From an uncultured SAR116 cluster alpha proteobacterium (GTDB lineage Bacteria; Pseudomonadota; Alphaproteobacteria; Puniceispirillales; Marisalimonadaceae), in the NCBI GenBank assembly GCA_902623995.1, contig CACNWE010000003.1, positions 1 through 64,000 of the forward strand: 64,000 bases of DNA, read 5' to 3'. Below, piece by piece: positions 42,054 through 50,037 of the stretch (positions are counted from its first letter, which is position 1; each line of letters begins with the position of its first letter). A program made the translations under genes and the position numbers. The notes under the pieces are model-generated. The model was not told the DNA's origin. It made no database searches and was given only the letters and a program-made list of their open reading frames with translations.

Positions 42054-43142
42054 TTACCTTAGTTTAAGTGAAGAAATGCCTACCAAAGCCAAAATTACAG
42101 CAATAATCCAAAATCTTATTACTATTGTAGATTCTGCCCATCCTTTTTGTTCAAAATGATGGTGTAAAGGTGCCATTCTAAATATTCTTTTGCCTGTAAG
42201 TTTAAATGACAAAATTTGTACTATTACAGACACTGTTTCTAATACAAAAAGACCTCCAATTATAACTAATACTAATTCATGCCTCGATGCAGATGCAGTG
42301 ACACCAATTACTCCTCCGAGTGACAATGAACCAGTATCACCCATAAAAACCATTGCTGGTGGTGCATTAAACCATAAGAAACCTAATCCTGATCCTATAA
42401 TTGCACCTAATAAAACTGTTATTTCACCAACACCTGGAACATAGTTTAATTGCAAATAATTGGAGAAATTTATATTTCCTACTACGTAAGCTATTACAGC
42501 TAATGAACCTGCCGCAATCATTACTGGCACTATTGCCAAACCATCAAGGCCATCAGTTAGATTTACAGCGTTAGATGAACCTACAATTACTAAGATTGTG
42601 AATGGGACATATAAAATTCCTAAAAATAAAATACTATCTTTTAAAAAAGGAATTGATAATGTGTTTTGTAAATTTTCTGGTGTGTTTTCTAAAATTATCC
42701 AAGCCGCAAAAAAAGCTATAAAAAGCTGGGGAATAATTTTTTGATAACTTTTTAAACCACTACTATTCATCCTTGATACTTTTAACCAGTCATCTAGAAG
42801 GCCAATTACACCAAAAAGTATAGCCACTCCCAGCACAACCCATATATATTGATTATCCAACCTAGCCCACAAAATTGTTGAAATTGAAAAAGCTAATAGT
42901 ATCAATAAACCTCCCATTGTAGGTGTGCCAGCTTTGAAAATAATATGATTTTTTGGACCATCAGTGCGAATTGGCTGTCCTTTTTTTTGTGTTTTTTTCA
43001 AAAGAGATATAATGCTTGGACCAAAAATAAAGCTAATTAGTAATGCGGTTAAAAGAGCCCCAATTGTTCTAAAAGAAATGTAGTTAAACAAATTAAGAGG
43101 TTGAAAGTGATTAGTGTAATTTAACAAAAGATCAGGCAGCAT
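42054..43142 (-). CDS. mraY: Phospho-MurNAc-pentapeptide transferase MraY
   Basis: Transfers phospho-MurNAc-pentapeptide to undecaprenyl phosphate, making lipid I. About ten membrane helices. Motifs: FKAGTPTMGG, the DDWLK Asp-rich site, NAVNLTDGLDGLA, NAPPAMVFMGDTGSLSLGG and MAPLHHHFEQKGW. The start at 43142 gives 362 aa and an N-terminus (MLPDLLLNY, then FRTIGALLTAL) matching the family. The longer reading from 43202 would lie inside murF. This start overlaps the murF end by 11 nt. Confidence 0.96.
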   Translation of the reverse strand: MLPDLLLNYTNHFQPLNLFNYISFRTIGALLTALLISFIFGPSIISLLKKTQKKGQPIRTDGPKNHIIFKAGTPTMGGLLILLAFSISTILWARLDNQYIWVVLGVAILFGVIGLLDDWLKVSRMNSSGLKSYQKIIPQLFIAFFAAWIILENTPENLQNTLSIPFLKDSILFLGILYVPFTILVIVGSSNAVNLTDGLDGLAIVPVMIAAGSLAVIAYVVGNINFSNYLQLNYVPGVGEITVLLGAIIGSGLGFLWFNAPPAMVFMGDTGSLSLGGVIGVTASASRHELVLVIIGGLFVLETVSVIVQILSFKLTGKRIFRMAPLHHHFEQKGWAESTIVIRFWIIAVILALVGISSLKLR

Positions 43143-44547
43143 TTGAATTCTCTTGAATAATATTTTTAAATATTGGTACAAGTTTCCACAGACCACTGCC
43201 ATTGGAACCTTTTAAAAGGATTATTTGATTAGGTTTTATAAATTTTTTGATATCTTTTATTAATTCGTTAATTTCATAGTATGAATGACAGTTTATTGTT
43301 AAATTTAACTTATCATTTATTTTCTTTGCGTATTTCCCAACCGTTAATAACAAATTTGGATTTATGTTTTTTAAAATTGGAACAAGATCTAAATGTATCT
43401 TTGTTGAACTTTTACCTAACTCAAGCATATCGCCAATTATCAATACTGCTTCAAATTGACGATATTTTATTCTTAAATTATTAAAGTTTAGGAGAGCTGC
43501 CATCATTGATGCAGGATTTGCATTATAGCTATCGTCAATTATAATTGTTTTTCGTTTACTATTAAAATTAATTATAAGCTTTTCACCTCTTCCAGGTAAG
43601 GGTTTTACCTTACTAATTAATTTCATTACTTTTTTTGTTGGGAGTTTTAATTCTTTAATGACAGATATAGATGCAATCACATTTTCAGCTTGTGTTGTAT
43701 TTAAATATTTCAAATGCCAATTCTTTATTTTATCATAACAAATGGTTGATCCATCTTTTTCATTGACTAATTTTTTGATTTGTGTTTTTGAAATTTTAGA
43801 ATGACCAAATAGATGAATTTTAGCATTAACTTTTTTTGCTTCAGTTATTAAAAATTCTTTCCAATTATTATCAGAGTTTATGATGGCTACACCATTCTTT
43901 TCTAATCCTAGGAAAATTTCACTTTTTTCTCTGGCAATTTCTTTTTCATTTTTAAAATTTTGTATATGAGAGTTTGATACATTAGTAATAACTGCAATAT
44001 TAGGTTTAGCAATTTTAGTTAATTCTCTAATTTCACCAATATTATTCATTCCTAATTCTAGAACACAAAAACTAAAATCATAGGGTAATCTGGATAATGT
44101 TAGAGAAAGTCCAATTAAATTATTATTATTTCCAAAAGTTTTATGAGTTTTACCAAACTGGTTAAGTGCACTTGATAATATATTGTTAGTACTAGTTTTC
44201 CCACTACTACCTGTTATACCAATAGTAATTCCGTTAAATCTGTTTCTTGCAAATTTACCAATATTTATTAGTGCTTCTTTTGTGTTATCTACATATAATC
44301 CGTTATACTTTTTAGCAATACTAATATTTGACACTAATACTCCGCACGCTCCACGAGAGATTGCAGACTCTATAAATTTGTGACCATCAAAATTTTTCCC
44401 AATAAGGGCAATAAATAATTCCCCTTTTTTAATTGTTCTGTCATCTATACTGATTCCATGAATATTATCAAAATTATTCAGAAAATTTGAAGTTGGATCT
44501 GATGCTTTGCAAGCAGTCATTAAGTCCTGTTTTGTCCATAATGGCAT
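43132..44547 (-). CDS. murF: UDP-MurNAc-tripeptide--D-Ala-D-Ala ligase MurF
   Basis: Adds D-Ala-D-Ala to complete the pentapeptide. Seen: the N-terminal SIDDRTIKKGELFIALIGKNFDGH region, GITGSSGKTSTNNILSSAL (ATP loop), LELGMNNIGEIRELTKIAKP, IDDSYNANPASMMAAL and GDMLELG. Length 471 aa. Its ATG shares one base with the murE stop (TAATG), so the two are translationally coupled. Confidence 0.96.
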   Translation of the reverse strand: MPLWTKQDLMTACKASDPTSNFLNNFDNIHGISIDDRTIKKGELFIALIGKNFDGHKFIESAISRGACGVLVSNISIAKKYNGLYVDNTKEALINIGKFARNRFNGITIGITGSSGKTSTNNILSSALNQFGKTHKTFGNNNNLIGLSLTLSRLPYDFSFCVLELGMNNIGEIRELTKIAKPNIAVITNVSNSHIQNFKNEKEIAREKSEIFLGLEKNGVAIINSDNNWKEFLITEAKKVNAKIHLFGHSKISKTQIKKLVNEKDGSTICYDKIKNWHLKYLNTTQAENVIASISVIKELKLPTKKVMKLISKVKPLPGRGEKLIINFNSKRKTIIIDDSYNANPASMMAALLNFNNLRIKYRQFEAVLIIGDMLELGKSSTKIHLDLVPILKNINPNLLLTVGKYAKKINDKLNLTINCHSYYEINELIKDIKKFIKPNQIILLKGSNGSGLWKLVPIFKNIIQENSNAA

Positions 44548-46073
44548 TAGTCAGCTTCCCTTGTGTTTTCAATATTCTTGATAGTTTCCTTTGCAACCGT
44601 GAGGTCATCAAAAGGAAGTGTTTCCATACCAATTGTTTGAGAGGTTTCATGACCTTTACCGGCAATAAGTAAAAAATCATTTTTTTGTAATTTTGAAATA
44701 GCATAATTGATAGCTTTATTTCTATCTGGAATTTCTACTGCATTTGGGCAGCCCTCCAAAACATGTTTTCTGATATTGGATGCAATTTCAGATCTGGGAT
44801 TATCGTCAGTAACTATTACTAAATCAGAAAATTCTTTTGCAAGCTCTCCCATAAATTTTCTTTTATCTTTATCTCGGTCACCACCGCATCCAAATAATGT
44901 AATTATTTTTTCCTTAGCTATTTCTTTAATTGATTTTAAAACATATTTTAAAGCCTCTGGGGTGTGCGCATAATCAATTATAATCATTGAGTTATTGTGT
45001 GTGGCTGGTATCATTTCCATTCTGCCACGTGCAGGCTTTAGGTAACTAATTGATTTGAATATTAGATTTGCATCAATTCCTAATGCAATGCAAATAGAAG
45101 CAGCGGCAACTACGTTATATGACTGAAACTCTCCTATCATTCCAATAGTAGATTTATAAATTGAACTCTTATATTCTAAAACCAAATCAATATTCTGATT
45201 ATTTTGTTTTATAGAAATTATTTTAACATCTGCACCTGAACCTTTTCCGAATGTAACAACAATATGTCTATTATTTTTGATTTCGTTAAAAAGTCTTTTA
45301 CCAAAATCATCATCAATATTAATAGCTACAGCAGAATTACGCTGAAGTATCTCAGTGAAAAGTCTTTTTTTACAGTTAAAATAATTTTCAATATTTTTAT
45401 GATAATCAAGATGATCATGAGATAAGTTTGTAAAAATTGCACCAGTAAATTTAACACTATCAAGTCTAAATTGATCAAGACCATGTGATGACGCTTCTAA
45501 AGCCAAGTGTGAAATTTCCAAATTTTCCAATGAATATAGTTCTTTGTACAATTCATCAGGATCAAAAGTAGTAAGGTTTTGTTTTGGAGGTTTAAGAATA
45601 CTTTTGTTCAGAGTATTCTCAATTTTTGTTCCAAGGGTTCCCATTGATGCGGCTTTCCATCCTGCTTGAACCCATAGTTGTCTACAAAATTCAACAGTTG
45701 AGGTTTTACCATTAGTACCTGTCACGCCAATAATTTCTTTGGGTTGTTTGTTATAAAAAGATGCAATCAGTACTGTATAAACAAGTCTTGTTGATAGTTT
45801 ATTTGTTGATATCACATTTTTATCATAAGACTTGTCTGCAATTATAAGTATAGCACCATTATTTCTTGCTTCATTTATAAAATCTGAACCATCGAATTGG
45901 GCACCTTTAATGGCGACAAAAATATAGTCATTTTTTATATTTTTACTATTTCCTGATATTCCATTTATATTGTGATTTAGTATTTTATTTGGAACATTTT
46001 TTAACAAATCCAATAAAATCTCATTTTTTGATATAAGATCTTTTAATAACATTTTATAAGTTTGCTCCATCAT
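44547..46073 (-). CDS. murE: UDP-MurNAc-L-Ala-D-Glu--meso-DAP ligase MurE
   Basis: Adds the third peptide residue. The DNPR motif at about residue 424 is the known signature for meso-diaminopimelate specificity. Others: DYIFVAIKGAQFDGSDFI, GVTGTNGKTSTVEF (ATP loop), the FTNLSHDHLDYH Lys/His region, IIDYAHTPEALKYVL and AGKGHETSQTI. Length 508 aa. It overlaps the ftsI end by 20 nt. Confidence 0.97.
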   Translation of the reverse strand: MMEQTYKMLLKDLISKNEILLDLLKNVPNKILNHNINGISGNSKNIKNDYIFVAIKGAQFDGSDFINEARNNGAILIIADKSYDKNVISTNKLSTRLVYTVLIASFYNKQPKEIIGVTGTNGKTSTVEFCRQLWVQAGWKAASMGTLGTKIENTLNKSILKPPKQNLTTFDPDELYKELYSLENLEISHLALEASSHGLDQFRLDSVKFTGAIFTNLSHDHLDYHKNIENYFNCKKRLFTEILQRNSAVAINIDDDFGKRLFNEIKNNRHIVVTFGKGSGADVKIISIKQNNQNIDLVLEYKSSIYKSTIGMIGEFQSYNVVAAASICIALGIDANLIFKSISYLKPARGRMEMIPATHNNSMIIIDYAHTPEALKYVLKSIKEIAKEKIITLFGCGGDRDKDKRKFMGELAKEFSDLVIVTDDNPRSEIASNIRKHVLEGCPNAVEIPDRNKAINYAISKLQKNDFLLIAGKGHETSQTIGMETLPFDDLTVAKETIKNIENTREAD

Positions 46074-47754
46074 TTTTACCTCTAATCTTAAAATCTAAAA
46101 GATTATTAGAAAAATTCGGCGAGCTTTCTAATTGAGGTTTTACTCCTAAAATTGGAGCAACTCTTGTTACTAATTTTTTTACAACAGGTGCTACAACCCA
46201 ACCAGCAGTTCTATAACCAAAAGAAAATTTTTGACCTTTAGGATTGTCAATCATAATAGTTATTATAAATTGTGGATCATTCATTGGAAATGCACCTGTA
46301 AAAGCTACAATATTCTTTTTTTTAAAATATCCTCCAGATGGATTAATTTTTTCAGCTGTCCCAGTTTTACCTCCAATGAGATATCCAGACGCCTCTGCTT
46401 TTTTAGCAGTACCATTTTTATTGCTAACAACCAGTCTCATTATACTTTTCATTTTTATTGAAGTTTCTTTTGAAATAATTACTTCATTTTTTTCCTCTTC
46501 TTTTCCTTTTATCAATGTCGGATTAACTTTCACTCCACTATTAACAATAGTTGCGGTTGCAGATGCAAGATGCATAGGGGTGATTGAAATTCCATGGCCA
46601 TATGAAATAGTCATTGTGCTTAAAACTTTTTTATCTCTTATAACTTGAGGTTTTCCTAACTCGGGTATTTCTAATGAAAGCATATTTAATAAACCAAGAG
46701 ATCTTAGATATTTTAATTGAGTTGAAGAGCCAAATTTCTCAGCTATTTTTGCTGATCCAATGTTACTAGAATGAACAATTACTTCTGGAATATTAATAGC
46801 GTAATCTAGAGGCTTAAAGTCATTGATAATTCTAGATGAAATTTTCAGGGGTTTTGAAACGTCAAAAACATCATTTTCATTTATTAAGTTACTTTCAAAA
46901 GCAATAGCAGCTGTAATTAACTTTAAAGTAGAGCCCAGTTCATATATACCCTTAGTAGCTTTATTAAAAAGATTTTCATTTAATATTGAATTGTAATTAT
47001 TAGCATTATAATCAGGAAGTGAAATTATAGAAAATAACTCACCATTTTTTGCATTCATTATTATTCCAGCACCGCCCTCAGCTTTAAATTTTTTTATTTG
47101 ATCTAATAACAATTCTCTTGTTATATGTTGGATGCCTCCATGAATAGATAGAGTTACATCTTTGCCAACTTGAAGTTGACTATCAAATTTTTTCTCCACG
47201 CCGGCAATACCTTTGCCATCAATATCTGTAGCACCAAGAATATGAGAAGCGAGTGTATTATTAGGATAAATTCTCTTGTTTGCTTTTTCAATTTTTAAAC
47301 CTTCTATTCCTGCATTCAAAAGACTCACATATTCTCTAGGTGATATTTCTCTTAACAGATTAATATGTTTTTTATTACTATTTAATTTCTTAAATAAATC
47401 TTCTTCTTTAAGGTAAGGAAATATTTTAGTTAATTTGGTAATAGTTTGATATTTATTCAAAATTTCCTGGGGATTTATATTAAGACTTAACGTGCTTATT
47501 GTAGTAGCCAAAATTTTATTATTTCTATCGTAGATGTTACCTCTTAAATTTTTTTGAAAAGATTTATTTTCTGTTGTTGTATATGATATATTTAAAATCT
47601 TTTCTTTGTTAATGTTGGCGAGTGATATTGTTCTGTATCCAATAATTGTAAAAGACATTATTAATAACAGACTACTAATTAATAATTTGATTTTACGAAA
47701 TTTATACTGATTTTCTTTTCTTACATCGAGGTCAAAAAACTCAAATGTTTTCAT
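46054..47754 (-). CDS. ftsI: Septal transpeptidase FtsI (PBP3)
   Basis: Class B penicillin-binding protein that cross-links septal peptidoglycan. A short cytoplasmic N-terminus, one membrane helix (about residues 22-41), a pedestal domain with RGNIYDRNNKILA, and the transpeptidase domain with active-site Ser275 in STLK, the SxN motif (SSN) and KTGTAEK are present. Length 566 aa. It overlaps ftsL by 4 nt. Confidence 0.96.
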   Translation of the reverse strand: MKTFEFFDLDVRKENQYKFRKIKLLISSLLLIMSFTIIGYRTISLANINKEKILNISYTTTENKSFQKNLRGNIYDRNNKILATTISTLSLNINPQEILNKYQTITKLTKIFPYLKEEDLFKKLNSNKKHINLLREISPREYVSLLNAGIEGLKIEKANKRIYPNNTLASHILGATDIDGKGIAGVEKKFDSQLQVGKDVTLSIHGGIQHITRELLLDQIKKFKAEGGAGIIMNAKNGELFSIISLPDYNANNYNSILNENLFNKATKGIYELGSTLKLITAAIAFESNLINENDVFDVSKPLKISSRIINDFKPLDYAINIPEVIVHSSNIGSAKIAEKFGSSTQLKYLRSLGLLNMLSLEIPELGKPQVIRDKKVLSTMTISYGHGISITPMHLASATATIVNSGVKVNPTLIKGKEEEKNEVIISKETSIKMKSIMRLVVSNKNGTAKKAEASGYLIGGKTGTAEKINPSGGYFKKKNIVAFTGAFPMNDPQFIITIMIDNPKGQKFSFGYRTAGWVVAPVVKKLVTRVAPILGVKPQLESSPNFSNNLLDFKIRGKNDGANL

Positions 47755-48056
47755 TTTTTTTCACCATTACTTATGGTATTTGTTACGTCTACAAGATCTT
47801 CTAAATTCCATATATCTGTTAGTAAAACTTCTCTTAATCCTAATTTGTTTAGAGCAATTTTTTCTATTCTATCAGGACGTTTTAGATAGGTAAGTTCAGC
47901 TTTTAAGATGTTTATATCTGATTTAGCACTTTTAATATTGTTTTGAATCTGAGTAAGTTCTATTTCTTTTTTTGTAATGAAATGTTTAATTTGGTAAAGT
48001 GAGAAACCTACAAAAAGTATAACAAAAAAAATAAAAGAGGATGGATACCTTATCAT
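47751..48056 (-). CDS. ftsL: Cell division protein FtsL
   Basis: Small bitopic divisome protein that forms a complex with FtsB and FtsQ. The 101 residues comprise a short N-terminus, one membrane helix (about residues 6-22), a coiled coil (about 28-60, KKEIELTQIQNNI onward), and a short C-terminal LKRPDRIEKIALNKLGL block typical of FtsL. Sequence conservation of this family is low; position between rsmH and ftsI is the strongest support. Confidence 0.87.
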   Translation of the reverse strand: MIRYPSSFIFFVILFVGFSLYQIKHFITKKEIELTQIQNNIKSAKSDINILKAELTYLKRPDRIEKIALNKLGLREVLLTDIWNLEDLVDVTNTISNGEKK

Positions 48057-49006
48057 GCAATTTCTCCAAATGTAGATGAAAAGTATGTACGTTTTGCAAT
48101 ACGTAATTTTGCAGATCTTGACCTTTTATTTATGCAAATCTCTTTTGCGGATGGTAGTATAGGTTTTTTTGTTAATATTTCTAAACTTGGATTTTTTTTT
48201 GGAAGGTCTGGCAAATGTCTGGATGATGTTTTGTTTCGTAAACATCTATTGAAGAAATTTTTTACAATTTTGTCTTCAATTGAATGAAAAGAAACTACAG
48301 CCAATATGCCTTCTGGTCTTAATACTTTTTCTGCTGCAATTAATCCTTCTTCTAATTCTTTGAGCTCATCATTTAAATATATACGAATTGCTTGAAAAGT
48401 TTTTGTAGCTAAATCAATTCTACTTTTCTTTTTTGGAATAGCATTTCTTACGATATTAGCTAATTGACCTGTTGTTTTAATTTTATTAATTGATCTTTGA
48501 TATATAATATTTTTTGCTATTCTTTTAGAAAAAATCTCATCACCTAATTCAAAAATTATATTAGCAAGAGTATCTTCCTCAACTTCTTCTAAAAATTCCT
48601 GTGCAGTTGGGCCTTCTGATGACATTCTCATATCAAGAGGACCATCTAGCTTGAAAGAAAAACCTCTATCTTTTATATCTAATTGAGGACTTGACACTCC
48701 TAGGTCAAAAACAACACCTGCAACATTGTGTATTTTTAGCTCATTTAAAAATTTACCTAATTCAGAAAATTTGCCTTTTTTAAAGTAGAATCTATCTGAA
48801 TAACTTCTTTTTAAATTATCTGCGAAAATTTTAGCTTGAGGGTCTCTGTCAATTGCTACAACTTTACAATGTTGGTTACTTAAAATCGCTTTGGTATATC
48901 CACCTAAACCAAAAGTTGCATCAACATAAACATCGTCTTTAGTTAAAGATAATGCTTTTATTACCTCATTAAGTAAAACTGGGATATGTACTACTTTTTC
49001 AATCAT
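48053..49006 (-). CDS. rsmH: 16S rRNA (cytosine-1402-N4) methyltransferase RsmH
   Basis: Methylates C1402 of 16S rRNA in the decoding centre. Motifs: HIPVLLNEVIKAL at the N-terminus, VDATFGLGGYTKAIL (AdoMet site), AIDRDPQA, GVVFDLGVSSPQLD, GFSFKLDGPLDMRM, FQAIRIYLNDEL and VVSFHSIEDKIVKNFF. Length 317 aa. It lies 11 nt after mraZ, the universal dcw order. Confidence 0.97.
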   Translation of the reverse strand: MIEKVVHIPVLLNEVIKALSLTKDDVYVDATFGLGGYTKAILSNQHCKVVAIDRDPQAKIFADNLKRSYSDRFYFKKGKFSELGKFLNELKIHNVAGVVFDLGVSSPQLDIKDRGFSFKLDGPLDMRMSSEGPTAQEFLEEVEEDTLANIIFELGDEIFSKRIAKNIIYQRSINKIKTTGQLANIVRNAIPKKKSRIDLATKTFQAIRIYLNDELKELEEGLIAAEKVLRPEGILAVVSFHSIEDKIVKNFFNRCLRNKTSSRHLPDLPKKNPSLEILTKKPILPSAKEICINKRSRSAKLRIAKRTYFSSTFGEIA

Positions 49007-49017
49007 TCAAATACTGC

Positions 49018-49464
49018 TTACTCAATTTTTTTTAAAATTAACTTAGGCGGACCTTTTTCTCTAAGTATCTGTTGAGATTTCATATATTGATTTTCATATT
49101 CTGAGGGAGACCAAATGTAAAACGATTCTCCAATACCCATAAAAACAGCTTTATTTGAAAGGTTGGCAAAGTTCATTAGAATGTCTGGAATTACTACTCT
49201 ACCATTAATATCAAATTTGATTTCAAAAGAATCTGCCATCATCATCCTTAAAAGAAACGCGTCGTCTGATAAAGCATCTAACTCATCTATAGCATCTATA
49301 TATGCTTGCATTCGTGTCGAGGTAGTACCTTCTATGCATTTAAATTGTAGACTTTTAAATAAAATCAGGGTTTCATTTGATTTTTCTAAATTAACTCGAA
49401 ATGATGCTGGAATTGATACTCTACATTTTAAATCAATCTTATTATGTGAGGTAGATAAAAACAT
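49018..49464 (-). CDS. mraZ: Transcriptional regulator MraZ
   Basis: DNA-binding protein with two AbrB-like half-domains; in E. coli it represses its own dcw promoter. Both DxxxR motifs are seen: DLKCRVSIPASFR near the N-terminus and DINGRVVIPDIL in the second half. Length 148 aa. It is the first gene of the cluster. An AGGAT lies about 11 nt before the ATG. Four TGGGA-type repeats about 100-130 nt upstream are its probable binding site. Confidence 0.94.
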   Translation of the reverse strand: MFLSTSHNKIDLKCRVSIPASFRVNLEKSNETLILFKSLQFKCIEGTTSTRMQAYIDAIDELDALSDDAFLLRMMMADSFEIKFDINGRVVIPDILMNFANLSNKAVFMGIGESFYIWSPSEYENQYMKSQQILREKGPPKLILKKIE

Positions 49465-49560
49465 TGATTTTAATATCCTAAATTAAAAATAATTAAACTG
49501 CATAAGGTCCAAACTTTTAATTCCATCTAAAATTGCGTAAGCAATAAATTTATAACTTTA

Positions 49561-49595
49561 TGGGATAACATGGGATTTTATGGTAGTCAATGGGA
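49561..49595 (+). promoter_or_regulatory. MraZ box array upstream of mraZ
   Basis: Four pentamers, TGGGA, TGGGA, TGGTA and TGGGA, start at 49561, 49571, 49581 and 49591 with an exact 10-bp period and 5-nt spacers. MraZ of E. coli binds tandem TGGGN repeats with 5-nt spacers. Here they read on the strand opposite to mraZ. A TTGACT (minus strand, 49590-49585) lies between the third and fourth box, but a matching -10 is poor, so the promoter itself is not settled. Confidence 0.75.
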
Positions 49596-49649
49596 AAAAT
49601 TAACCAATTTATAGTATCATTTAAGTAAATTTATTTATTTAATAGTTAT

Positions 49650-49989
49650 GTCAGAGAGCGATAAGCCGGGTTTTGTATCAATAAATTTGATTGTAGTTAT
49701 TAATCTTGAAAATTTGTTACCAAATTTTTCTAGCGACCTACCCAAGAAAATTTGTAGAAATTCAAAATAAGTTTCCTCTATTTGGTCTTGCTCTAGGTGG
49801 GGTTTACCATGCCATTTTTATCGCTAAAAATGCGGTGTGCTTTTACCACACCATTTCACCCTTACCAGATTGGCGGTATATTTTCTGTGGCACTTTCCCT
49901 AGGGTTACCCCTGCTGGAAGTTATCCAGCACCTTATTTCTATAGAGCCCGGACTTTCCTCTTTAAAAAGCAACTACTCAGCTCTCTGAC
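49650..49989 (-). ncRNA. rnpB: RNase P RNA (type A)
   Basis: Catalytic RNA that matures tRNA 5' ends. On the minus strand the ends pair as P1 (GTCAGAGAG with CTCTCTGAC). Conserved blocks appear in order: GAGGAAAGTCCGGGCTC near the 5' end, GAAAGTGCCACAGAAA, ATACCGCC, GGTAAGGGTGAAA, GGCATGGTAAACCCCACC, AGAGCAAGACCAAATAGAGG, and ACAAAACCCGGCTTATCG near the 3' end. About 340 nt, the usual size. It lies between uup and mraZ on the same strand. Confidence 0.96.
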
Positions 49990-49995
49990 AATGAT

Positions 49996-50023
49996 AAAAT
50001 ATAAGTTATAAATTTTTGGTCAA
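49996..50023 (-). promoter_or_regulatory. Promoter of rnpB
   Basis: TTGACC (50023-50018) and TATTTT (50001-49996) are separated by 16 nt, and six bases then lead to the G at 49989 that begins the P1 helix. The geometry is that of a sigma-70 promoter whose start is the mature 5' end. Confidence 0.65.
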
Positions 50024-50037
50024 TATAAACTTTAATT

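Noticed and set aside
46244-46648. 134-codon open frame on the plus strand
   Set aside because: It is the antisense shadow of the ftsI transpeptidase domain, with no ribosome-binding site or motif.
49532-49545. Short hairpin ATTGC-GTAA-GCAAT in the mraZ leader
   Set aside because: Only five base pairs with no link to a known element; chance is likely in this AT-rich DNA.
49706-50011. 101-codon open frame on the plus strand
   Set aside because: It lies antisense over RNase P RNA, whose conserved blocks explain the sequence.
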